From Dryococelus australis (taxonomy: Eukaryota; Arthropoda; Insecta; Phasmatodea; Phasmatidae): DNA of 64,000 bases. Positions 24,001-35,415 of the stretch are shown here, in pieces (position 1 is the first letter of the stretch; every line of letters starts with the position of its first letter). Location: positions 217,996,547 through 218,060,546 of the forward strand of contig CM056995.1 of assembly GCA_029891345.1 (NCBI GenBank), read 5' to 3'. A model generated the notes under the pieces. The model saw nothing but the letters and a program-made list of their open reading frames with translations, searched no databases and had not been told where the DNA came from. Position numbers and translations under genes: made by a program.

Positions 24001-25374
24001 CAGCCTCAGGACGAGGTGTTATAATTTGTCGTCGCCTCCAAGCGGGGAGATAAGAAATAAGCTGATAAACCTACTCCTGTGCTGGAAGGCTACTCTACCC
24101 CGTACCCCCGGAAGATCGCAGACCAAGGGATTTGTCCATATATAAGGAAGTCCAAGAGCGCGCCTTGGCAGAGACGCCGGGCTCACCGGCCGTGTCACCG
24201 GTCAGTGGTCACTCCCTGTCTGCGGAAGACCTCTCTCTCCTCAGCCTCCAGAAGCCTGCAACACAGCTTCAAACCACCTTTGCAGACTGTGAAGACTGCA
24301 CCACCTCAGCAGCTTGGATAAGGTTCGTCCACACCTGCACCAGCCGACCATAAGGGCTGCTCACCACCAGAGGTATTCCCGTCCTACACCGTGCACCCTT
24401 TATCCCTGTCAACTTCCTTAATTCAGTGGTAGCAGGTCATCACGACTTAGTTTACCCTTCTGGAAAACTCCTGTAAATAAAACTTACTTGAATTTAAATT
24501 GTCCGTTTCCCATCATTTTAACATTAATCCCTGAATCATTAGTAATTTTAGTTTTCATGTGTCTTAGTAAATCTTGTACCAGGTTCAGTAACTAAATCCT
24601 GCTGGAGATTAGCCCTTAGGTGCACTGAACTCTACAGGAGACAGAGCTTGCAGAAAGCCTTAATGTGCACAAGACACGCTGCAGTTCCTGGGTTTCGAGT
24701 GTTACCGTGCCTACCTCCAGTGTCGTCCAATACCGGACTGCACTTCTACACGTCAGGGCCTTGGGTGTGACTGAACAAGTCATGCCCCCAGGACTGTACG
24801 TTTGCGGAAGTGTGAGGGAACAGAGCCGATGCATCATAATAAGAGTGGGATTCAGTGTCGTAGACTACGTAGAGAATGCAGTGCCTTAGAGAGAGCTCTC
24901 AAATCCAACCCCACAAACGAAGACATGAGCGAGATTGAACGTCTGCTTTCAGAATCTGAAGCAGCACCTAGACTGATATCAACTTTCAACCCTCTAGATC
25001 ACTGGACATCCTTATACAAGTATTTAAGTACCTGTTGGCTGGCATACGATCCTGAGGGAACTCACCCTATTCAGTTGCAGCCCTCACCCTCGGTAGCAAT
25101 TGTTACCACAGCCGAGGTAGACCCTCCAAAAGACAAACCGAACACGTGCCTAATTGAGTTGGCTTCGGGGAAAACGGTCCGGGTTCGACTCCCGCCTAAG
25201 GTTTTTCCCAAACCCACGTAGTATCTCATATCTCACAAATTACGTTCCCGCATACCGGCCCACTCGGCCCATACAAATAACCTCAATCTCTGCAGTCAGA
25301 CCATCCACCCCCCACCCACATAATTGCTTAAACCTCATGTGAATCTTATACATCCTTCGATGTAGGGCTGTGCA
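24001..25374 (+). mobile_element. Fossil long-LTR family, partial LTR (+ orientation)
   Basis: It matches the 59.69-61.80 kb LTR from the 'cagcctcaggacgaggtgtt' phrase onward: a TATATAA near 24140, the 'gacgccgggctcaccggccg' phrase near 24173, an AATAAA near 24477, and then the U5-like part with 'caggagacagagcttgcaga' near 24635 and 'gggttcgactcccgcc' near 25182. The start of the LTR and its last few hundred bases are absent. An open stretch at 24802-25221 lies within the LTR and is not a gag gene. It abuts another fossil at 25375. Confidence 0.7.
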
Positions 25375-26480
25375 TCAACGTATTGGCTAAAATACTACAA
25401 TTTAGAATTTAACAACATGTATATTCTAAAATAAATAATGTTCACTAACTAGCCTGAATATTATCCGAACCTTAATTGGGGGTGGTGTCCATAAGAGAAC
25501 TATGGTGGTTTTTACAAAAAGGGGGACTTTACTCAAGTGGTGAAGTGCAGCCTGGAAAGGGCCGTAAGGGGCGTTCCAGAAGGGTCATCGCTACTACAAC
25601 CTTGTGTTACCTGAGGTTAGGTAGGAGTGGGGTGTAAAGGAGGGTTGACGATGGCTGGAACCTTGGTGGTGGTTGATACCTTGGATGCTGCTGGGGAGTC
25701 TGGAGACGGCAGAGACCTCGGCAGGCATTGAACCTCTGCTGCAGGTGGTAGGCAACTGATGGAGTCGAGGGTCTTCCTGGTATTACTTCCTCTGGAGCTG
25801 GACGGCATTGTCGACAGTTGCACCACTACTGCTGACGCAGTTAAGGAACTCTGTCCTAAGCGGACTGTCTTCGGCTTGCCAACGCCGGAAGTGTGTCGCA
25901 GCATATGCTGCCTGTGATCAACTGCTGAGTTCTGCTCTGTTTTGTCTTTTATAGTAATTTTGGCAGTTCGTTGGTCCTCGGGGGGGGGGGGTGGAGAGGT
26001 TTCTAGACCCAACTCCAGTGGCTGGAGCTTATGGTGTTATCACAGGGCATCCTGGATCCTTATCGCTGGTGGCGCTCGCCCGGGATGACAATATCTACGG
26101 AGTATCTTGCTCTCAGGGAGACAGTGACTCTTTCCCTTGATTGGCAGCTTCCCTAGCAGCGCCAAATTTGAATTGAGTGCGCTTCTCAAGCAGGAGTGGC
26201 AGCATTGAAACTCATGGTTTCTTCGGGGTTCTCCTGGCTTCTTTGGGGTGGGGTGCTAACATGAATGTTTGTGGCTTCGTTTGGTGTTCAATAGGAGTGA
26301 AGAGCACGTGAGACTTAGGCATGTTTAGGCTCTGTCTATATAGTCGTGGTGTCACATGTGCTGACTTTCCTACCGCTAGCTTTTGGGTTTTTGCCTGCCC
26401 CGGCATTTCTTGTCTATCAGGTGGGGCGCAGACGGCCTTTAATTGGTGCACTGCCCTAGTGCAAGACACGTCACGCGTCA
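25375..26480 (-). repeat. 3' LTR of the fossil element (partial)
   Basis: Shares with 32475-33766 the phrases 'gttcactaactagcctgaat', 'ggactttactcaagtggtga' and 'actgatggagtcgagggtct', plus a G run (12 G here, 21 G there). The start on the - strand is TGACGCGTGACGTG at 26480. TATATAG lies near 26340. It lacks the U5-side portion present in the 5' copy. Confidence 0.8.
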
Positions 26481-26495
26481 TTTGCCCTCTTTTAT
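26481..26495 (-). other. Polypurine tract of the fossil element
   Basis: On the - strand, ataaaagagggcaaa lies directly before the 3' LTR start TGACGCG. A purine-only tract here is the known plus-strand primer position of LTR elements and supports this LTR boundary. Confidence 0.6.
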
Positions 26496-28800
26496 TTCTG
26501 ACAGAGACTCATCTGGAAGAGGAAGTGGATGATCTTATTGAAGGATTTGTCCAGGTCCTGTGTGACTATAAGTGGTTGCTTCTGTAGTCTTGTATTTATT
26601 CTGTGTTTGTGTGAGTGAGAAGTACGGCGCGTGAGATACCATTATCTCTCCCCTTTGTTCAGGAAAGGAGAGGCCTGGGAATCATCTGTCACCTCAGGCA
26701 TCTTCTTCTTCTCCTCTCTCTGTCTCTCTATGTGAGCTCCTTCCCTTTCTGCTCCCCCTGCTTTCCTCTCCCCTCCATCCTGCAGTCTGTGGCCTCAGCT
26801 GACGACGACATTGCTTCTTTCTTCCGGCAGGGTTAGATGGAGAGGCGAGTGAGGTGGAGGATGTTAGGGGTCAGGCTTTGGCAAGCACAAATAACTGGGG
26901 TAGATAAGCGTGTTTCATTTTCCCTAACTGGGGAACAATGCCATCCTTTCAGGTTGTTGGGTCAGTGTACATTAAGGAGTAAGGGGGGTTTTTCCTCGTT
27001 CGATGTAATAATTAGAAAAGCTGGAAAAGAAAAAATGACTCTACTTACATAATGACCCAAATCAACATTTTTGGGCTCAAAGTTTTGTCCTCTGGTACCT
27101 AGGACAGGATGCAAAGTTTGCCGTATATGTGCTTATCTAACAACAGTGTTTGCATGACAAATGTGTGTTGTTGTGTAATTGCTTCCAAAGAAAATTTTGG
27201 TGCGAGACACTTGCACAGTTTTACAAAATATTTTATCATATTATCAAAATATTTGAATTAAACTTAATTCTATGGTTATGAGGCATTCTACCTGTGTGCC
27301 TATGTCAACACGTCTCTCCAGATATTTTATGTTACATTTATTATAGTTTTATATACTTGACACATTTTACTTTCCAAACCTTTTGTTTATTACTAGTAAT
27401 GATTTTAATATTGCTCAGCCATATTTCTAAGAGTATTTAATGTTTTCTTTCTTTTTCATCTTATGTAATCTGCTGAGCTTCATAATTTATTTACGATTTC
27501 CGTTGTGGTTGAGAGTCCTAACCTCTGTTTATTCGCATTAGGTCTTATCTCCATCTTAAACTTCCTATTAGAAAGCTTCGTTCTACTTAGTACAAGTACA
27601 CAAAATACAACAGAATAATTACAATTTCCTAACGCTAGTCAAAGCCCTAACCTATTTTATTCCTACCATAAGTATAACCCTATCTTAATTCCTTACCCTA
27701 ACCCAAACAACATTAAACACTTGCTGTTTTTCTCCTAATGTTATATCATTGACACCTTACATTTAAATATATATAATCCTAATATTTTACACATTACCTT
27801 CAATTACACTATTGACGGAGATTGTGTGGCTTTAAAGTAACAGGCCCACAGGTGATGTGTTGGAGGGCTTGTCAATACCTCGTGCTTAACATTCTAGAAA
27901 TAGGTGAAACCTACCCAATCCCCATGAACTCTGAAATTCTTCTCTCCCAGTAACAACATTCCTGAAAAATAAGGTCTAAGAGAATTTGCATCCCGTATTA
28001 AAGCACAATTAGCTTCTCCGGTCACCTATTTAAAATTCTCCTGACATTTTGCCTGGAATGTGCCAAGCCAGCTTAAGCAGTTAATAATCATATTAATTAT
28101 GGAATTAATCAGTTAATTATGAACATAAATTCTGCTTGGCATGGTTATTTATGGGTTCTCTGGTTACTCATGTTCTCAGTGCATTTATCCTGGACATCAT
28201 TTTGCAACAAAATTAAACAAAACACAGTTCTTACTCTTAATACTTACAGCTAATAGATATGACACTCAAAAAAAACCTCTCATCAATATTTACTCTGGTT
28301 GACTGTTGGCAGTGCTGTGAAGTAGTCTCCTCTCACTGGACAGCACTGTCTTCTGGGAAGTGTTTTCGTTGATGGATATCTGGGTGTCCTTTCACTGACA
28401 CTCATCTTCTTCTCTGTTCTAGCACACACACACCTGTCTTGGTGTGTTTTTCCTAAAGGTTCCTTTGCATCGCACTTGTTTAACTGATGCAACTGTTTTT
28501 ACACTTCATCTTCCATAATTACACAGCAAGCAAATTCTATAGTGTTCATTAACAAAGTTTATGGTTGAATTGCATCTTACATACACTCGCTACCCAAATG
28601 TTACCAAAATATTGGCTGATTTCGTGCACTATCTTGACTACTGGGCAAAATATTCCTTATGTTTGCGCTTCTTCTGAGGCCACCCATATTTTTTATGTGT
28701 CTGCTGCTGGTGTAACAGCCAGTGGTACGCGGGTGTGGGTCACCTCGATGATTCGCAGTAGAAGCCCGGCACCTGGGAACTCAGTTTGAGCATTCGAGAT
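26496..28800. other. AT-rich interior of the fossil element, no pol recognised
   Basis: In a complete Gypsy element this position would hold RT, RNase H and integrase. None of their motifs was found on either strand. The sequence is AT-rich with scattered 'taaccct' phrases around 27500-27720 and may include foreign insertions. An ordinary frame at 26615-26836 on the + strand is a pyrimidine-rich artefact. Confidence 0.4.
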
Positions 28801-28874
28801 GCTGGGTTTGTGTGTGGTTGATGTGGGGTCAGCTGTAGGGGTATTGTTTTGCGCGTGGATGCAGCGACTGGAAC

Positions 28875-30104
28875 TTACTCTGGGGGAGAAGTGAGACTTA
28901 GAGTGTTCATGCCCAGGATGTTCACTGCTGCATCGGATTGATGCACCATCAGTTCCATAATCTGAGACCTTTTTTGTATTTCCATGGCACTTGGCTGGGC
29001 CTTGGTGGACTCGGCAGTTGAAGGATCCTCCTGGGGAGCCACACCTTCCTTCCAGGTTTGAGTCTCAGTGGGGAGCGTCGATGAGGCATTGGATCGTACC
29101 TCGCAGTGCGCGGTCTGAATTCTCCCTGTCAAAATAGGCAGGGGAAATGATTGAGGGACTGCCCTTATAGTAGTGGTGGTCTCTCCAACTGTAGATAGCC
29201 GTTCTCCGACGGCTAAAGTTGTTTGCTGCCACAGGTCCCTGGTGTTGTCTCTCCACTCTGCAGGGATCTCTGCTTCCTCTGGAGTTGGCATTGTGGGAAA
29301 TGATCCTCCAGGTAAGGGTAGGGTGGCTACATTGATGTCATCCTCCCGTCGGTTGTCTGGACCCTGAACACAATTTAAGTCCGGCGAAACTACATGTTCT
29401 CTTGGTTTAGGCAATAACAAATTACCACAATTACTCCTGGGGGATGACTCTGCTCTTTCATTCTGAGGTGTCATAGGGATAATCATGACTCAGGGAGCCA
29501 AAGGGATAGAGGCTCACTGGCCTCTAGTTTTCCTTGGGGTGACTTTGGTCTCACTGCGGGTACTTGATCAAGTGGACTTCGCTACGACTGCATGGGATGT
29601 TGTCCACTGGCTGGAACTCTTCTTCCAGGAGGGCACGGGAAGAAATGGTAACTGGGCGAGGCTGGGATGCACCTGAAGAATCTTTCCCTTGAATGGGATG
29701 AAGATTCCAAGGTAGAGTGAGGAGAAGGTTGCACGTGACGAATTTCCTTGTGCTTCCTGTCCTTTGCCAAATAAGTCTGGGTTCTCTGGATTTTCCGGTT
29801 GTGCATCACGTTTTCACCCACCCGTGTCTCGAGTGTTTAGGATGGAAAGGGGGAGAGCTTCACTAACTGTTGGTGTCGGGCCTGGGTGCCACGGTACCGT
29901 TAGCCCTTCTCCTATCCCTAGGCGGGCTTCTTGTCTCTTGTGGTCCAACAGACAGCGCTGTTGTAACAACCAAGGTTGACAAAGTATTATTTCTTCATTG
30001 ATGACAGCTGTTACAGTGAAGTCCATTTTATGTTTCAAGTGGTATATCTGCATGGGAATGGTGATCTCCCCTTCGACTTTAAGGAAATGGCTTGGTTGAC
30101 CCAT
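28875..30104 (-). pseudogene. Fossil element protease and downstream Pro/Thr-rich region
   Basis: The segment at 29814-30104 resembles a retroelement aspartic protease C-terminal half. It has the phrase GEITIPMQIYHLKH, then ILCQPWLLQQ (compare the flap and 'ILGxPWL' core of Gypsy-like proteases), then EARLGIGEGL. Just upstream (about 30180-30205 on the - strand) DSAATANFI matches the D-S/T-G-A active-site loop pattern. The next 200 codons (28875-29486) are Pro/Thr/Glu-rich without a known fold. It is part of a broken fossil element. Confidence 0.65.
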
Positions 30105-30329
30105 CCTTACTACTCGGGTTTGGGGTTGTGAATTAGCATGCTGGTCAGCTGACAGCAGGTCACTTCAAATAAAATTTGCCGTTGCCGCAGAATCCAGTAG
30201 TCCTAGACATTGACCTCAATTGCTATGCGGGGTGTTTCAGGATCGACGGAGCTTGTAAACTCATCGTCCAGTTTGGTTATGTTTAGAGGTTTGCTCTGTC
30301 CTGAGGTGGCTGCCCCACGTGTGCACCGG

Positions 30330-31280
30330 ACCTTGCGTTTCCCGCCTAGGCTGACTCCTTAATGTGAAAACCCGGCTGGGCGCTCTGCGGATATCTCGAG
30401 TTCTCATTTCCTCCATAGTGCGGCCGGTTCGGACAATACTTATTCAGATGCCGGTCGGGACAGAACGAACAATGCAGAGGGGATAGCGGGGGTCAAGGAG
30501 GAGGTAGGCGACCGGCTGCATGCTGCGGAGGGGGAGTACCAGCAGAAGTTGTGACCTTTGGGGCGTGTGGCTTGCTGACAAGTTGCGCCTGCTCTTTCTC
30601 ATTCTTCTGTATCTTTATCGCTCCCTCCATGAGCTCTTCCAAGCTTTGCAGCTTTGGAATAAGGAGATTGTTTCGAAGGCTAGGGAGCAGAGTACGTGAA
30701 ACATTTCTTATGCAGCTCTCCTTGTGCTCTGTGGGATATAAACATCTCTGCTTCCTCCTCTACTCTTTGTATTTTTGTATGAAAGTAGGCAATAAGTTGG
30801 GCAATTTGACATACCTTCAGTTTGATTACTGGGAGAGACTGCCTCGGTCTCAATGTGGTTGTGTCCACTTGACATGGACATTTTCCTGGTAGGTGCCACA
30901 GGGTGTTTTTATGGACTCTCTGAAGTCAGGGCGTTTTTTACTGCAGGGGTGCTTCCTTGAAAGCGAAAGGTTGTGTTCTTTGCATGACGGGGCGAGTTGC
31001 TAACCACAGGCAATTACGGGGTGTGTCACGGGCATGCGTGAGAGTAAGGGTGCTTTACAATTGTTAACCTGACCAAGTTTCAGCTACTTGCGTATTAACC
31101 TATTGTCGGCTTACACGGTAACATGGGTCACTTATGACCGATGTGGTTATACAATTGGGGCAGCAGGTTACTCTAATTGATCAAGTTGCAGCTACCTGTC
31201 AGCTAGTCCTGCTGTAGTAGGCTTATCAAAAAAGTGGTGTCTGGCTAGATCCTAATTACCAAGTCTCAGCTACATGTGAT
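30330..31280 (-). pseudogene. Fossil element gag region with zinc knuckle
   Basis: The - strand between the primer-binding site and the protease should be gag. A zinc-knuckle-like cluster C-SF-C-PDR-H-LNKY-C lies near 30433-30475, followed by PNRPHYGG, as in nucleocapsid domains. Upstream gag sequence is present but poorly readable. It is a broken fossil. Confidence 0.55.
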
Positions 31281-31285
31281 TTAGG

Positions 31286-31302
31286 CCTCACGTTGGGCGC
31301 CA
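31286..31302 (-). other. Primer-binding site, tRNA-Lys type
   Basis: On the - strand TGGCGCCCAACGTGAGG matches the 3' end complement used by LTR elements primed by a tRNA-Lys. It sits at the inner edge of the 5' LTR and fixes the element's orientation. Confidence 0.75.
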
Positions 31303-31303
31303 C

Positions 31304-33766
31304 AGTATTATTGACGCACCGCATGTGCGATGATGTAGGTGATATGTGTATGAGTGAGATCATCTAATCAAATGAAATCACAATAATTCCAGCTACTCGT
31401 TTATCCCAATTTTTACTAACCCGGGCTAACTGTGTGTTGGTGGGTTTCCCACGTGGAGTAGGAGGAGGGGTTTTCTCCTCATAATTGTCCAGGATGAATG
31501 AGAGCTTGGGGAGTGTAACCCCAAGAATCAGTCTGACTTTCTGTGACCGGCGATGCTGGGAACGTGCCTTTCAGCTAGCAGTGAAGATGAGTGTCAATAA
31601 CAAAGGTGAAGCCAGCATCATGATACACTTCCCCTAGTGTGGCCTTAATATTTAGGGGAAGCACTCCATTGTAAAGTGTGGATCTGGAATGAAGTTTGAC
31701 ATCATATGAGTGGCCACATGCAGACTCTTTGCCTTAGATGCAAGGGGCCCAGGTTGGTTCTGCTGGGCGGCTGGCTGTACGACAGCTGCCGACTCTGGTT
31801 CCGGCAGGCTGGTGATGCCACTGGTGGTTGAAGCTTGCGGGGTATCGGGAGGTATGACAGTGTAGGATTCAGGAAGATCTTCCAGAGAAATTCCTGTTAC
31901 TTGGATATCAAAATAGAAGGTCACCAAATGCTCAAATCGGATCCTGTTTGATGTCAATGTGGGAGGTTCAAATAGGGGGTTTTCTTCTGTGGCCTTTGTT
32001 TGGGGATGTATTGAATATCTGTCGTTCAATTGTTTTCAGTGGTTATAATAAAACTATATATCTTTCCATTGCAGTGAGTCCGCAGCATAAGGCTGGCTAA
32101 AAGTAAAATAACTTGAGTGAATTGAAAGAAATAATTTAGAAAAATTATATTTCTCTGAACATAGCTGGTTTGCTTGCATAAACGAGCGTAAGGTGTGTGT
32201 AAATCTAAGGTATGACTTGTCCAGTATTCGCTCCGTAAAATTAAAATCTAGCTTCCTCCAGCCAAGATCAAATGATAGGGTTTAGGTTCACTCAGACAGT
32301 CAGGGTCCTTAGATGGTGTGTAATCCTGCCTTATTAGCTAATCCTGATAACCGACGTTATTCAGGGTTACTAAAACGCTGAACTTATTCTGCTGCACTGC
32401 TTAGAGATCTAGCATGGATTCAAAGTCAAGAAAAGAGTCAATTCTGGCAAAAAATGGTTTTTAATTATAGTTCACGTATTGGATAAACTACTACAATTCA
32501 GAATTTAACAATGTGAATACTTGAAGCAAGAACAACGTGAATACTTTTAGCAAAATAAAAATATATTCTAAGTGAAATAATTAAGGATCCCATACTAAAA
32601 TAAATATTATTATTTATTTTCACGGAAGCTAGTCTTGTAAATCCAGGTGGTGGCAACCTGGTATAACATAAATTATTTGCAGGGGTTTATTGAGTTCTGA
32701 AATAAATAATGTTCGCTAACTAGCCTGAATATTATCCTAACCTTAATTGGGGTGGTGTCCATAAGGGACCTATGATGGTTTTTTTTACAAAAAGGGGGAC
32801 TTTACTCAAGTGGTGAAGTGCAGCCTGGAAAGAGCCTTACGGGGCTGTCCAGAAGGGACGTTGCTACAACCTTGTGTTACCTGAGGTTAGGTAGGAATGG
32901 GATGTAAAGAAGGGTTGATGATGGCTGGAACCTTGGTGGTGGTTGATACCTTGATACCTTGGATGCTGCTGGGTAGTCTGGAGACGGCGGAGACCTCAGC
33001 GGGCATCGAACCTCTGCTGCAGGTGGTAGGCAACTGATGGAGTCGAGGGTCTTCCTGGTATTACTTCCTCTGGAGCTGGACGGCATTGTCGACAGTTGCA
33101 CCACTACTGCTGACGCAGTTAATGAACTCTGTCCTAAGCGGATTGTCTTCAGCTTGCCAACACCGGAAGTGTGTCGCAGCATATGCTGCCTTTGATCAAC
33201 TGCTGAGTTCTGCTCTGTTTTGTCTTTTATAGTAATTTTGGCAGTTCGTTGGTCCTCGGGGGGGGGGGGGGGGGGGGGTTGGAGAGGTTTCTAGATCCAA
33301 CTCCAGTGGCTGGAGCTTATGGTGTTATCACAGGGCATCCTGGATCTTTATCGCTGGTGGCGCTCGCCCGGGATGACAATATCTACGGAGTATCTTGCTC
33401 TCAGGGAGACAGTGACTTTCCCTTGATTGGCATCTTCCCTAGCGGCGCCAAATTTGAATTGAGCGCGCTTCTCAAGCAGGAGTGGCAGCGTTGAAACTCA
33501 TGGTTTCTTCGGGGTTTTCCGGGCTTCTTTGGGGTGGGGTGCTGACATGACTGTTTTTCGCTTTGTTTGGTATGTGGTTTGACTAAGGAGAACGTGAATC
33601 TTAGGCGTGTTGAGGCTCTGTCAACGTAGTTTTGGTGGCATGAGTCCTGACTTCTGTACCGCTAGCTTCTGGGATTTGGCCGACCCCGGTATTTCTAGCC
33701 TATTAGATGGCGCGCAGTCAGCCTTAAATTGGTGCACTGCCCTAGCGTGATACATGTCACACCACA
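31304..33766 (-). repeat. 5' LTR of the fossil element, about 2.46 kb
   Basis: Runs from a TGTGGTGTGACATG start near 33766 to just beside the primer-binding site. It holds a 21-G run (33258-33278), a polyadenylation signal AATAAA on the - strand near 32690, and a longer U5-side part (31304-32474) that is missing from the 3' copy. A 125-codon open stretch at 31652-32029 lies inside the LTR. Its role, if any, is unknown. Confidence 0.7.
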
Positions 33767-33849
33767 ACATGCACACACACAGAGGCAGAGACAAATGTAG
33801 TCTGTGAATCTCCATTTTAGAGATACAGTGATATGCAATAATTACAAAT

Positions 33850-34520
33850 TTCCAAGAACTTTATTCAGTTAACGTATGGTGCGTATTACATGGCAGTCAG
33901 TCATTTCATTGGACCACATTTCATACAGGACGATTTCAGATCTCTGTATACAACTTCTGTAATCCGACTTACCACTCTTAATTGCATGTTGGACCTTTAA
34001 CAGTACAGCGTGACATGTGGTTGCAGCAGAGGTATGACTGATTGCTTGAATGCAAAGTATCCGTGCAAATGGGTAGAAAGAGTTGACCCAGTCCCATGGC
34101 TGCCTTGGTCTCTGGACCTCTCTCCATTGGACTTTTCTTCTTTGGCTTCCTGAAGTTTAGGGCGTACAGCGGATTGAAACAGACTCACATGGCCAGTTAA
34201 TACGGGCAATCACTGATGCCACTACTCAACTCTGAAATGAACAAGGAGACATGCAGTTGCAGAATGCTACGGTTCAACATGTCGCAGATTGCTTATGGTC
34301 AGGTGGCATTCATTTTGAACACCTTGTATGAAACCTCAGACATGTAGTCAGTGTCAGTAAAGATTTCAGTAATTACATATGTTGTGTTTATTGCATTTTC
34401 GTCACTGTAACTCTGAAACAGGGCTTAATAGCCTACATGTGTATACAATATTTTTTGTTGCTAATGAATTCTACAAAAAGGTGGCAAAGTTGTTGGTTTC
34501 ATCGCAGAACATCCTCTATA
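33850..34520 (+). mobile_element. Mariner-type transposon, 3' fragment
   Basis: Read across frames on the + strand, the block shows parts of a Tc1/mariner-superfamily DDE transposase: IGPHF near 33918, RDMWLQQ near 34010, LNAKYPCKWVER near 34053, PWSLDLSPLDF near 34110 (relatives have PARSPDLSPLDFFLWG), and QNATVQHVADCLWSGG near 34262 leading to IHFEHL. Several frame changes and stops make it inactive. The right end holds catcgcagaacatcctctata (34500-34520), which looks like a mariner terminal repeat. The left terminal repeat is missing, so the copy is 5'-truncated. Confidence 0.75.
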
Positions 34521-34907
34521 AGCACATACTTATGTACCACAGTTTATGTATATAGATAGCCTAACTATACTATATGTAAGCATTTTTTTATGCTCTATGT
34601 TTTAACCATGATTATGTGTTGTCCATGAACCCTTAGCCAGTTGTTATCCCAGATAATCTGAAGTTGGCTGTATAACTATTACAAGTAAATGTACCTTGTG
34701 ATAAAAAAGTATACATATACTGTTTTTAAAAATTTTCGTTTTTAATGTTCAAATATTTATCTGCTATGTATTTGTGTGATAGTGAAAAAATGCACACCCA
34801 ACCTAGTGTACTGTGGCTGGTTATAAAGTGTGATACAAATGATGTATATGTTTCTCATTACCTGAGAATATTATGTGCAGAAGATTAATTTTGTATTGGT
34901 GGTTTAG

Positions 34908-35027
34908 GCACAAGAAGATGCAGAGGTGTTGCGCTCCTTGGTAGTGCCACTGGAGGAAGAAATCCAAGTTCTAAAAGAAAAGTTGCGACGTACCGATGAG
35001 CAGTTACAAAAATTTGAAAACAGCAAG
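34908..35027 (+). CDS. RABEP1: Rabaptin-5-like, exon B (AQEDAEVLRSLVVPLEEE block)
   Basis: A 40-codon exon encoding AQEDAEVLRSLVVPLEEE, then IQVLKEKLRRTDEQLQKFE and NSK. Human rabaptin-5 has AQEDAEKLRSVVMPMEKE followed by IAALKDKLTEAEDKIKELE at this point, so identity is clear across the whole exon. The segment is a continuous coiled coil in the N-terminal part of the protein, after the Rab4-binding region and before the central linker. The acceptor ggtttag|GC and donor AAG|GTGCGG are canonical, and the exon is phase 0 on both sides, matching exons A and C. This is the best-supported coding feature in the window. Confidence 0.96.
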
Positions 35028-35328
35028 GTGCGGTGTGCTGTTACATCTATACCATTTCATTAACTGTATTTAAGTGTGACTAAACAACACAAGAATAATG
35101 CATGATGTTCATTTTCAAACAGAATTTTATGTATCTAATCACAGCTGTGAGAACGGTGTATGTGATTTTTGTGATCACTGTTAAAAATAAAAACTAATCC
35201 TAGGATGCATGCAGTACTTCCACATGCATGATACCGAATGTCAAATTCCTTCTGATGATTGATTTGTATTCTTTTCGTATTCAAAAGTGGAGTTGTTCTT
35301 TAGTTTCCCTTTTAACTGTCTATTTCAG
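35028..35328 (+). other. Rabaptin intron B-C, 301 bp
   Basis: A short AT-rich intron from GTGCGG to tatttcag. No repeats seen. Confidence 0.85.
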
Positions 35329-35415
35329 GAGAACCAAAACAAATCCGGAGAGAATGAGGTTGTGTCATGTCAGAATTGTGATGTTGACAAAGTGGAAACC
35401 AGTAGCATTGATCAG
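35329..35415 (+). CDS. RABEP1: Rabaptin-5-like, exon C (polar linker)
   Basis: A 29-codon exon in the frame set by exon B: ENQNKSGENEVVSCQNCDVD then KVETSSIDQ. It is polar and acidic with a CQNC pair. I do not recognise a conserved domain, which fits an arthropod-specific linker between the N-terminal coiled coil and the next coiled-coil block. The acceptor ctatttcag|GA has a good pyrimidine tract and the donor CAG|GTGAGT is near consensus. Phase is 0 on both sides. Inclusion could be alternative. Confidence 0.78.

Larger units (their letters stand above)
25375..33766 (-). mobile_element. Fossil Gypsy-like LTR retrotransposon with two LTR copies (- orientation)
   Basis: The outer blocks 25375-26480 and 32475-33766 are direct repeats that look about 95% identical by eye over their best part. 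On the - strand a 5' LTR of about 2.46 kb runs from 33766 to about 31304. It ends next to a primer-binding site TGGCGCCCAACGTGAGG (31286-31302). The internal region includes a gag zinc knuckle and a protease. A polypurine tract (26481-26495) borders the 3' LTR, whose far end is missing at 25375. Reverse transcriptase, RNase H and integrase were not recognised between 26.5 and 28.8 kb. It is broken, with most of pol gone, but looks younger than its neighbours judging by LTR similarity. Confidence 0.75.
5775..34907 (+). other. Rabaptin intron A-B, 29.1 kb, filled with transposons
   Basis: The intron runs from the GTAAAC donor after NLEDSMRK to a ggtttag acceptor before AQEDAEVL. Both exons are phase 0. 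Joining across it reproduces the contiguous ENLENEMKKAQEDAEKL block known from vertebrate rabaptin-5, so the two ends belong to one gene. The interior holds elements in both orientations, listed separately. No nested host gene was recognised. Confidence 0.85.

Noticed and set aside
25175-25205. 'gggttcgactcccgcc' resembling a tRNA T-arm
   Set aside because: It lies at the equivalent U5-side place in several copies of the long LTR (also near 61350, 44895 and 10690). No acceptor or anticodon arm surrounds it, so it is an LTR feature and not a tRNA gene.
25617-26012. 131-codon - strand frame, repeated at 32877-33182
   Set aside because: The repetition is explained by the two LTR copies. The frame lies within the LTR and has no domain.
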